Below are positions 13,991 to 19,999 of a stretch of DNA of 19,999 nt, in pieces. The stretch spans positions 26,465 through 46,463 of the forward strand of contig CAJTUM010000014.1 in NCBI GenBank assembly GCA_910579575.1, written 5' to 3'. The notes below the pieces were generated by a model. The model did not search any database and was not told where the DNA came from. It saw only the letters and a program-made list of their open reading frames with translations. The stretch is from an uncultured Eubacteriales bacterium. Lineage in GTDB: Bacteria; Bacillota; Clostridia; Oscillospirales; Butyricicoccaceae. The position numbers and the translations under genes are program-made. Numbering within the stretch: the first letter of the stretch is position 1; each line of letters opens with the position of its first letter.

Positions 13991-15702
13991 TGTCTTTGGA
14001 CGCGATTACGATCAACGCCTTATGCCGAGAGCTGGGGCGGGAATTGGCCGATTGTCGGGTGGATAAAATCCATATGCCTCGCCGAGAGGAAACGGTGTTG
14101 CATCTCCGCAGCCAGCGAGGCAGCTTCCGGCTGGCGGTCAGCTGCTCCGGCGCCGGCGGCCGGGTCTATCTGACAGACGAAAAGACGGAAAATCCAGAAG
14201 CGCCGCCGATGTTCTGTATGCTGCTGCGCAAGCATCTAACGGCAGCTCGGCTTCTGGAAATCAGCCAGCCGGATTATGAACGGATGCTGCGTTTCCGGTT
14301 TTCCGCTTATGACGAATTTGGCGAAATTTCAGAAAAATCTCTGGTCGTTGAGCTGACAGGCCGCCGGAATAACCTGATTTTGCTGGGAGCCGACGATACT
14401 ATTTTGGGCTGTTTGAAAAAGGTGGACGCTGAAATGTCTCCTCAACGCCCCATTCTGCCTGGGCTGAAATATCGAATGCCTCCTGGTCGGGAGAGACATC
14501 CTTTGGTTCAGCTGGACGAGCAAAGCGCGCAGTTCGCCGCGAATCAAATTGCCGATATGGAGCAGGCGGCCAAGGCGTTGGGAGAGCGGTTTGACTTGGT
14601 TTCGCCCATCGTAGGCCGAGAAATAGCCGCTCGGGCCGGGGGAGATCGCGCCGCCATAGCTCGACAGCTGCTTTTGTTGGCGGAGCGAGTGCGCCAGGGG
14701 GACTATCAACCTACAATGATCTGCCAAGACGGCGCTTATCGGGATTTTACCTTCATGCCAATGGAACAATTTGGCCCAGCGGCGGAATGCCGGCAAATGG
14801 ATAGCTTCTCCCAGTTGATTCGGGAATTTTATGCGGAAAAAACAGGGGAAGAGCGGCGAAAAAACGTCTCCGCCGCTTTGGTGCGGATGATGTCCACGGC
14901 GGAGGCTCGGCTAACCAAAAAGTTGGCCAACCAGGCCAACGACCTGCAAAAGGCCAAAAAACGGGAAGACCTGAAGCGCAAAGCGGATCTGATTATGGCC
15001 AATATTCACGCCATCCCTCCAGGGGCGGAAAGCGTGGTGGTAACGGATTATTTTTCGCCAGAGATGGAGCAGACGACTTTACAGCTGGACGGGGAAAAGA
15101 GCGCCCAGCAAAACGCTCAAGCGCTTTTTAAGGAATATACTCGAATGAAAAACGCAGAAGCCGCTTTGACCGAACAGATCGCCCAAGGAAAACAGGAGCT
15201 GGAATATGTGGAGACGGTGTTGCTGTCTCTGCTGGAGGCCCAAGATATGAAGGACGTGGCCGCTATCCGGGAAGAGCTGTTGGAGGGAGGCTATCTGCGC
15301 AGCCGGGAAAAGGGAAAACGCAAGAAGGCCCCTGCTTTCCGGCCTCGAGAATATGTTTCTCCCAACGGGATGCGGATTCTCTGCGGCCGAAACAACCGGG
15401 AAAACGACTGGTTGACCTTGAAAACCGCTGCAAAAAATGACGTTTGGTTCCACGCCCATCAAGCGCCGGGTTCTCATGTGATTTTGTTTACCGAAGGCCG
15501 CCAGCCCGAGGCAGAGGATCTGGAATATGCCGCTTCCATCGCCGCAGGTCATTCGAAAATGGCGGGGCAGAGCCTGGCCGCTATCGATTACGCTTTGGCC
15601 CGCTATGTGAAAAAGCCTTCTGGAGCGAAGCCGGGTATGGTGATTTATACCGATTACAAAACTCTATTCGTTCAACCGTTGGCCGATGATGGAGCGGAAT
15701 AA
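13990..15702 (+). CDS. rqcH: RqcH / NFACT family ribosome quality control protein (FbpA/YloA)
   Basis: RqcH binds the obstructed 50S subunit and recruits tRNA-Ala to add alanine tails to stalled nascent chains, marking them for degradation. The 570-residue length is typical. The NFACT-N domain is N-terminal (about 1-180: LDAITINALCRELG, DKIHMPRREETVL, GRRNNLILLGADD). A helix-hairpin-helix-like part and a long coiled coil follow (about 290-430). The C-terminal NFACT-R/DUF814 domain (about 450-560) carries GRNNRENDWLTLKTA, NDVWFHAHQAPGSHVIL and AIDYALARYVKKP. Older annotations call it fibronectin-binding protein, but there is no signal peptide, which fits a cytoplasmic role. The start ATG 13990 overlaps the trmK stop and is preceded by AGGTGAAGGA. 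Confidence 0.95.
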   Translation: MSLDAITINALCRELGRELADCRVDKIHMPRREETVLHLRSQRGSFRLAVSCSGAGGRVYLTDEKTENPEAPPMFCMLLRKHLTAARLLEISQPDYERMLRFRFSAYDEFGEISEKSLVVELTGRRNNLILLGADDTILGCLKKVDAEMSPQRPILPGLKYRMPPGRERHPLVQLDEQSAQFAANQIADMEQAAKALGERFDLVSPIVGREIAARAGGDRAAIARQLLLLAERVRQGDYQPTMICQDGAYRDFTFMPMEQFGPAAECRQMDSFSQLIREFYAEKTGEERRKNVSAALVRMMSTAEARLTKKLANQANDLQKAKKREDLKRKADLIMANIHAIPPGAESVVVTDYFSPEMEQTTLQLDGEKSAQQNAQALFKEYTRMKNAEAALTEQIAQGKQELEYVETVLLSLLEAQDMKDVAAIREELLEGGYLRSREKGKRKKAPAFRPREYVSPNGMRILCGRNNRENDWLTLKTAAKNDVWFHAHQAPGSHVILFTEGRQPEAEDLEYAASIAAGHSKMAGQSLAAIDYALARYVKKPSGAKPGMVIYTDYKTLFVQPLADDGAE

Positions 15703-15743
15703 CAATCTTCCAATGATCGAAGAGGGCAAAGGGCGCTTGTTCT

Positions 15744-15772
15744 CAAAAAAATAAGCGCCCGAAGGCGCTTAT
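15744..15772 (-). terminator. Terminator of the SLH-protein gene (minus strand)
   Basis: A 9-bp stem (15751-15759 with 15764-15772) and a CGAA loop is followed on the minus strand by TTTTTTT, 34 bases past the SLH gene stop. On the plus strand the left arm can pair instead with GGGCGCTT at 15731-15738, so the convergent rqcH transcript could form either hairpin, though without a T run. Confidence 0.85.
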
Positions 15773-15805
15773 CACAAAAGCGTGTCGACGATATTTTTGA
15801 CGCGG

Positions 15806-17101
15806 TTATTCTTTCTCGTTCAACGATAGGGCTCGATAGAGCATCTGCACCGCTTCGGCCCGAGTCAGAGGGTCGTTGGGGCGGCTTTGTCCGCCGACAG
15901 CGTCCATCACGCCGCAGCAAAGGGCGGAATTGACGGAAACCGCGGCCCAGCTGGGGATCTGATCGCCGTCCAGCAGCTGTTCCTCCGCCCAGCCTTGGGG
16001 CAATGCCATGGCTCTATCCAGGATGACGACGGCTTCCGCTCGCGTGATCGGGTCTTGGGCTCTCAGCACTCGGCTGCCAGCGCCGTCGGGGCTGCCGGCG
16101 ACGATGCCGGCGTGCAAGGCCGCCGCCGAGGCGGCTTTGGCCCATTGGGGCGTTTGGGCGTCGTCGGCCAGACCGCTGGGAATGGCCGCTGTGGGCAGCG
16201 GGATTTCGGCGGCCGCCATGGTCATGGCAATAAACTGAGCTCGAGTAACCGTTTCATCCGGCGAGAGAAAGTAATCTCCGCCGATGTTTTCGCCAGAAAA
16301 TACGCCGGTCTCCGCCAGACGGATGGCGGCGTAATGGCTGGGGTCGTCCGTCAGGTCCGCATAGCGGACGGTCTGCTTGGCAGATTGCTTTTTGACGGTG
16401 ATTTTTACGGAGGCAGGGTTGGAGGCGTTGCCGTTTTGGTCAATGGCGCAATAGGTGAATTTTTCGCTGTAGGCTTTGCCTTCTAAAGGGGTATAACAGA
16501 ACTGGCCGTCTTCTGTCAGCTCCACAGAGCCCTTTTTGGGCTGGCTCACCAGGCAGAAAGTCATAGGATCCCCTTCGGCGTCCGAGGCTTCCAACTGGCC
16601 GGAGCAGGGCAGATCGACATAGGTTTCAAATTCTATTGCCTGCGCCAGAGGCGCGCTGTTGGGCTGGTCGCTTAGGTTGATGTTGACAGCCACGCTTTTG
16701 TCTCCGGCGCCGTAATCGGAAAACACGGGGATAAAAGAAAAGCTGGCGTGAGAATCTTCCTGGTCGGCGGGCTCAAAAGACAGGGTGTTCAGCCCGTCTG
16801 CGGTGACGCCCTCGCCGCACAGAAGGGGCCGACCCGCTATTTTCAGAACGCCGGCCTGTTGGTCGGGCAAACTGTTGATTACAATTCCTTCTAACTTGTC
16901 GTCTCCCTCCAGCCGAGAGGTGAAATCCTCTTGGGAAAATGTGACGACTGCGCCGCTTTCCTCTGATTTGGAAAAGACGGCCACAGCCGGCGCCTGCCGG
17001 GGCTGGTCGAAAAGCGCCCGGACCGCAGGCGCGGCGGCCAGAGCGGCGGCGCAGCAGCAAAGAGCCGCCGCCGTCCGGATTTTGCAGGTGCGGGTATCCA
17101 T
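15806..17101 (-). CDS. Exported cell-surface protein with Ig/cadherin-like domains and three SLH motifs
   Basis: The 431-residue protein starts with a short basic N-region and an Ala/Cys-rich hydrophobic stretch (about 10-30), consistent with a Sec signal peptide. Residues about 50-145 look like a cadherin/VCBS-type beta module (VVTFSQEDFTSRLEGDDKLEGI). Residues about 148-236 are a second Ig-like module (LEASDAEGDPMTFCLVS, YTPLEGKAYSEKFTYCAID). Three S-layer-homology motifs fill the C-terminus (about 246-300, 308-368, 376-427), each ending in TRA-Q/E with a hydrophobic helix. SLH triplets anchor proteins to pyruvylated secondary cell-wall polymers, so the Ig modules would face outward. GGAGG ten bases upstream supports ATG 17101. 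It is divergent from a Cys-repeat lipoprotein. The ligand is unknown. Confidence 0.9.
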   Translation of the reverse strand: MDTRTCKIRTAAALCCCAAALAAAPAVRALFDQPRQAPAVAVFSKSEESGAVVTFSQEDFTSRLEGDDKLEGIVINSLPDQQAGVLKIAGRPLLCGEGVTADGLNTLSFEPADQEDSHASFSFIPVFSDYGAGDKSVAVNINLSDQPNSAPLAQAIEFETYVDLPCSGQLEASDAEGDPMTFCLVSQPKKGSVELTEDGQFCYTPLEGKAYSEKFTYCAIDQNGNASNPASVKITVKKQSAKQTVRYADLTDDPSHYAAIRLAETGVFSGENIGGDYFLSPDETVTRAQFIAMTMAAAEIPLPTAAIPSGLADDAQTPQWAKAASAAALHAGIVAGSPDGAGSRVLRAQDPITRAEAVVILDRAMALPQGWAEEQLLDGDQIPSWAAVSVNSALCCGVMDAVGGQSRPNDPLTRAEAVQMLYRALSLNEKE

Positions 17102-17133
17102 AGGACAGATTCCTCCAATTCAACAGGTGATGT

Positions 17134-17190
17134 CCGCCGCAGCCAAGCGGTTTCATTGGCAAACCGAGCTGTCGGCGGGTTTTTGTTTTG
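17134..17190 (+). terminator. Strong hairpin with plus-strand T tract in the SLH-gene leader
   Basis: Nested stems CCGCCG/CGGCGG (17134-17139 with 17173-17178), CAGC/GCTG (17140-17143 with 17168-17171) and CGGTTT/AAACCG (17148-17153 with 17161-17166) form one long hairpin. On the plus strand it is followed by TTTTTGTTTTG, the layout of an intrinsic terminator. No plus-strand gene ends here. On the minus strand it would be a structured 5' leader just before the SLH-gene ribosome-binding site. Either use is possible. Confidence 0.6.
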
Positions 17191-17330
17191 TGCCAATAGT
17201 TTCTGAAAGCCTGCCAGGAATATTCCCGGTTTTTGAGTCGGGCAGAGCGTTAAATATTGCCATAGAGTCGGAAAAAGCCGCCTGTTTTTTGGCGTTCAAT
17301 CGGTTTGATTTTGATATGGAAAAAATGTAA

Positions 17331-17353
17331 GCCAGGTTTAAATTTGTCCTGGC
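17331..17353 (+). repeat. Short hairpin before the lipoprotein start
   Basis: GCCAGG (17331-17336) and CCTGGC (17348-17353) are separated by an 11-base AT-rich spacer, 20 bases before the lipoprotein start codon. The stem lies just upstream of the GAGAGGG ribosome-binding site. No clear -35/-10 pair was found for this gene. Confidence 0.4.
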
Positions 17354-17372
17354 ATTTTGAGAGGGAAATGTG

Positions 17373-18179
17373 ATGGGGAAACAGAGTTTCAAAAGATGGC
17401 GTTGGGCATTGCCCGCCATTCTGCTTTGCCTTTGTCTATATTCCTGCAGCGCGATATTCCACGAGCATGAATGGCAAGAGGCCACTTGCGCCGAGGCCAG
17501 AACCTGCGTCGGCTGCGGAGACCGAGAAGGAGAGCCGTTGGGGCACGATTGGGAGGAGGCGACCTGCGCCGCGCCCAAGACCTGCCGTCGCTGCGGCGCC
17601 GTGGAAGGGGAGCGGATTGAGCATCAATGGACGCCGGCGACCTGCGTGGAGCCAGAGCTTTGCGTTCTCTGCGGCCAACGGCAGGGAGAGCCGCTGGAGC
17701 ACAATCCGCTGAACGCCGATTGGGAAACGGCAAAAGAGCCCACCTGCCAAACCGAAGGGGAGAGGACAAACGCCTGCTCCGCCTGCGGCGCAACACTGAC
17801 AGAATCGATTCCCGTTATCCCTTGCCAGGCAGGCGATTGGGAAATTGCGCAGCAGGCTTCCGCCGCGTCGGAGGGCGTCCGAATCCAACGCTGCGTGATG
17901 TGCGGAGCGGAACTGGAGCGGGAAACATATGCTCTGACCGCCGATATCGGCAATGCCGAACCGTCCAAAGGCGCAGGCGGCAATTTCAATCAATATAATG
18001 CGGTGGAGCAACAGCAGACTTCGGCCAATTATGTGCTGAACAAAAGTACAAAAAAAGTCCATAAACCATCCTGTCGGGACGTTCCCAAGATTGCCCCCAA
18101 AAACTACGCCACGTCGAACGAAAGCCGGGAGACGCTGATCGCCCAAGGCTACAGCCTCTGCGGGCATTGCCACAGGTAG
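17373..18179 (+). CDS. Lipoprotein with 26-residue Cys/His repeats and Ada-like C-terminal metal-binding segment
   Basis: The 268-residue protein has a basic start, a hydrophobic stretch and a lipobox-like LYSC with C25, so it is probably a lipoprotein outside the membrane. Three near-identical 26-residue repeats follow, of the form HxWxxATCxxxxxCxxCGxxxGE. Their HxW is at 32-34, 58-60 and 84-86, and their cysteines at 39/45/48, 65/71/74 and 91/97/100. Two decayed copies lie around 117-139 and 156-178. After a Gln/Asn-rich linker the C-terminus (219-268) has NYVLNKSTKKVHKPSC and ends in C263-G-H-C266. This resembles the small Ada-like metal-binding domain found at the ends of secreted Bacillota proteins. 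Zinc binding is inferred from Cys/His spacing; function is unknown. The start ATG 17373 follows GAGAGGG; GTG 17370 is an alternative. Confidence 0.8.
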   Translation: MGKQSFKRWRWALPAILLCLCLYSCSAIFHEHEWQEATCAEARTCVGCGDREGEPLGHDWEEATCAAPKTCRRCGAVEGERIEHQWTPATCVEPELCVLCGQRQGEPLEHNPLNADWETAKEPTCQTEGERTNACSACGATLTESIPVIPCQAGDWEIAQQASAASEGVRIQRCVMCGAELERETYALTADIGNAEPSKGAGGNFNQYNAVEQQQTSANYVLNKSTKKVHKPSCRDVPKIAPKNYATSNESRETLIAQGYSLCGHCHR

Positions 18180-18236
18180 CCGCCGCGAAGATTGCCAGAT
18201 TGTGAGGAATCTTGTGTTTTCAAGGGGGTTGCGTGG

Positions 18237-18266
18237 TTGACAACAAGAGAAAATTATGAGAAGATA
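18237..18266 (+). promoter_or_regulatory. Probable promoter of guaA
   Basis: A consensus TTGACA (18237-18242) is present. The -10 is poor; AAGATA (18261-18266) at an 18-base spacing is the best candidate. I saw no purine riboswitch-like structure between it and the start codon. Confidence 0.45.
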
Positions 18267-18301
18267 GAAACACTTGAAACTCGAATAACGGAGGAGACAA
18301 C

Positions 18302-19840
18302 ATGAGCGAAAAAAACCGCGTTTTGGTTTTGGATTTCGGCGGTCAGTATAATTTGTTGATCGCCCGCCGCGTCAGAGAATGCGGCGTTTACTGCGAGATC
18401 AAGCCAAACACCGCTTCGATTGAGGAGATTCGCCAGTTCGATCCGGCGGGAATTATCTTCACCGGAGGCCCTTCTACCGTGTATGAAGAAGACGCGCCTC
18501 GTTGTGCGCCGGAGGTTTTTGCGCTGGGCGTGCCAGTGTTGGGCATCTGCTATGGCCAGCAGCTGATGACTGTGATGCACGGCGGCTCCTGCAAAGCGGG
18601 AGAAGTGCGGGAATATGGAAAAGCTGAGCTGCTGCACAACTCTTCCAGTCAATTGTTTGAAGGAGTACGCCAGCAGTCTGTCTGTTGGATGAGCCATACC
18701 ATCTCGGTGGACAAGCTGCCAGAGGGCTTTGTGGTGTGCGCCAAAACCAAAGATTGCCCTACGGCCGCCATCGAAAACCCGGAAAAAAGACTTTACGGGA
18801 TGCAGTTTCACCCAGAAGTAATGCACACCGAGCAAGGCGCGTTGATGCTGCAGAATTTTCTCTATAAAATTTGCGGGCTGAGCAACGAATGGACGATGGC
18901 CGCCTATTCTCAGCAGGCTGTGGCCGATATCCGCCAGAAGGTGGGAAATGGCAAAGTGCTGTTGGCTCTGTCCGGGGGCGTGGATAGCTCTGTGGCCGCC
19001 GCGCTGATTAGCAAGGCTGTAGGCAGTCAGTTAACCTGCGTATTTGTGGATCATGGTCTGCTGCGCAAGGATGAGGGCGACTTGGTGGAGCAGGTGATGA
19101 AATCCAAATTTGATATGAATATCGTTCGCGTCAACGCGCAAGAGCGTTTTTTAGAAAAACTGGCCGGCGTGGCAGACCCAGAGCGCAAGCGGAAAATCAT
19201 CGGCGAGGAATTTATTCGCGTATTTGAAGAGGAAAGCAAAAAAATTGGCGCTGTGGATTTTCTTGCTCAGGGCACCATTTATCCTGACGTGGTGGAAAGC
19301 GGTTTGGGCAAAAGCGCCGTTATCAAGAGCCATCATAATGTGGGCGGTTTGCCGGATTATGTGGATTTCAAAGAGATTATCGAGCCTTTGCGGTTGCTTT
19401 TCAAAGACGAAGTGCGGGCGTTGGGCCTGGAGTTGGGATTGCCTGAAGAGTTGGTTTGGCGTCAGCCCTTCCCAGGGCCTGGTTTGGCTGTGCGTATTAT
19501 CGGCGATATCACCGCCGAGAAAATTGCGATTCTGCAGGAGGCAGACGCGATTTTCCGACAAGAAATTGCCAACGCCAAGCTGGATCGGGAGATCAACCAA
19601 TATTTTGCAGTATTGACCGATATGCGCTCCGTCGGCGTCATGGGCGACGGGCGTACCTATGATTATACGGTGGCCCTCCGCGGCGTTGTAACCTCTGATT
19701 TTATGACGGCCGATTGGGCTCGCATCCCATATGATGTTCTGGAGAAAACATCCAATCGAATCGTCAACGAAGCCCCCCATATTAACCGCGTGGTCTACGA
19801 TATCACCAGTAAACCGCCGGCAACCATCGAGTGGGAATGA
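18302..19840 (+). CDS. guaA: GMP synthase (glutamine-hydrolysing) GuaA
   Basis: GuaA converts XMP to GMP with ATP and glutamine. The 512-residue protein has the standard order. The N-terminal class I glutaminase has the triad C83 (GICYGQQ), H170 and E172 (FHPE). The ATP-pyrophosphatase domain has the P-loop SGGVDSS (about 222-228) and the downstream signatures FVDHGLLRKDE, AQGTIYPDVVES and RQPFPGPGLAVRIIG. The dimerisation domain ends VVYDITSKPPATIEWE, the conserved family end. GGAGGA six bases upstream supports ATG 18302. It is transcribed alone and closed by a strong terminator. The 3' end of guaA is a known integration site for mobile elements in other bacteria. Confidence 0.98.
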   Translation: MSEKNRVLVLDFGGQYNLLIARRVRECGVYCEIKPNTASIEEIRQFDPAGIIFTGGPSTVYEEDAPRCAPEVFALGVPVLGICYGQQLMTVMHGGSCKAGEVREYGKAELLHNSSSQLFEGVRQQSVCWMSHTISVDKLPEGFVVCAKTKDCPTAAIENPEKRLYGMQFHPEVMHTEQGALMLQNFLYKICGLSNEWTMAAYSQQAVADIRQKVGNGKVLLALSGGVDSSVAAALISKAVGSQLTCVFVDHGLLRKDEGDLVEQVMKSKFDMNIVRVNAQERFLEKLAGVADPERKRKIIGEEFIRVFEEESKKIGAVDFLAQGTIYPDVVESGLGKSAVIKSHHNVGGLPDYVDFKEIIEPLRLLFKDEVRALGLELGLPEELVWRQPFPGPGLAVRIIGDITAEKIAILQEADAIFRQEIANAKLDREINQYFAVLTDMRSVGVMGDGRTYDYTVALRGVVTSDFMTADWARIPYDVLEKTSNRIVNEAPHINRVVYDITSKPPATIEWE

Positions 19841-19898
19841 TTTCAGAGCACGGGAAAGCCTTGATATGACTGGATTTTTCGAGGCTTAGCCCCCTCTG

Positions 19899-19916
19899 TG
19901 GCAACGATTTGGCAAC
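19899..19916 (+). repeat. TGGCAAC direct repeat downstream of guaA
   Basis: TGGCAAC occurs at 19899-19905 and 19910-19916, an 11-base period or about one helical turn. An imperfect inverted repeat (AAGCCTTGA 19856-19864 with TCGAGGCTT 19879-19887) lies just before it. Together with the guaA 3' end this is reminiscent of arm- and core-type integrase binding sites, but no integrase is visible in the window. Confidence 0.35.
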
Positions 19917-19933
19917 ATTTTTTCATTATTCAT

Positions 19934-19980
19934 AAAAAGAGAGCTAACTGATTTTGATTAGTCAGTTAGCTCTCTTTTTC
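19934..19980 (+). terminator. Strong Rho-independent terminator downstream of guaA
   Basis: An 18-bp perfect stem (19934-19951 with 19962-19979), including A/T ends, closes a 10-base loop and runs into TTTTTCTTTTT. It is the longest perfect hairpin in the window and can work in both directions. Confidence 0.93.
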
Positions 19981-19999
19981 TTTTTATTATTATTTTGTG

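Noticed and set aside
13990..15702. Fibronectin-binding surface protein
   Set aside because: The historical name of the family does not fit. There is no signal peptide, and the domain order matches RqcH/NFACT in ribosome rescue.
17101..17197. Possible known riboswitch (c-di-GMP, cobalamin or fluoride type) in the SLH-gene leader
   Set aside because: The hairpin is strong, but none of the conserved core sequences of those classes could be matched by eye. It is kept only as an unassigned structure.
16785..17330. Plus-strand 181-codon frame opposite the SLH gene
   Set aside because: It is a shadow of the GC-rich SLH coding strand, with no start signal, and it runs through the intergenic hairpin.

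Overview
The window is bacterial chromosome from a Gram-positive, probably spore-forming member of the Bacillota. Class Clostridia is the best fit. Reasons: strong AGGAGG-type ribosome-binding sites, a glmS ribozyme, a SigH-type sporulation sigma factor, a Spo0A C-terminal-like protein, DivIVA-like and S-layer-homology proteins, RqcH and TrmK. Genes look fairly GC-rich while intergenic stretches are AT-rich. I could not determine genus or species.

Layout. 1-354: a minus-strand Spo0A-effector-like gene cut by the left edge. 373-1000: AT-rich spacer, two minus-strand terminators and a tRNA-Arg(CCG) with a near-consensus promoter. 1016-2812: an apparent operon of a thioredoxin-like protein, a DivIVA-like coiled-coil protein and a lone beta subunit of a class I fumarase/tartrate dehydratase, closed by a terminator. 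2967-4469: two flavoenzymes, an iron-sulfur-flavoprotein-like FMN reductase and a SagB/ThcOx-type nitroreductase. 4478-4939: a convergent small membrane protein. 5039-7259: ruvC-ruvA-ruvB (Holliday junction processing), followed by glmM, the glmS ribozyme and glmS (UDP-GlcNAc supply for the cell wall) up to a strong terminator at 10994.

11106-13233: short, mostly separately promoted genes: an Lrp/AsnC regulator, a SigH-like sigma factor, a zinc-ribbon protein and a DUF1858 redox-disulfide protein. 13301-15702: trmK-rqcH, overlapping by one base (tRNA methylation and ribosome rescue). 15806-18179: two divergent envelope genes, an exported Ig/cadherin-like protein with three SLH motifs and a lipoprotein with 26-residue Cys/His repeats. 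18302-19840: guaA with a strong terminator and, between the two, a short direct repeat of the kind seen at integrase sites.

Most of the window is conserved housekeeping. I saw no CRISPR array, transposase, integrase gene or clear defence island. The least-explained elements are the orphan fumarase beta subunit in a coiled-coil operon, the Cys-repeat lipoprotein, the Spo0A-like protein without a receiver domain, a strong hairpin in the SLH gene leader, and the repeat after guaA. Positions and motifs were read by eye; no database search or folding program was run.
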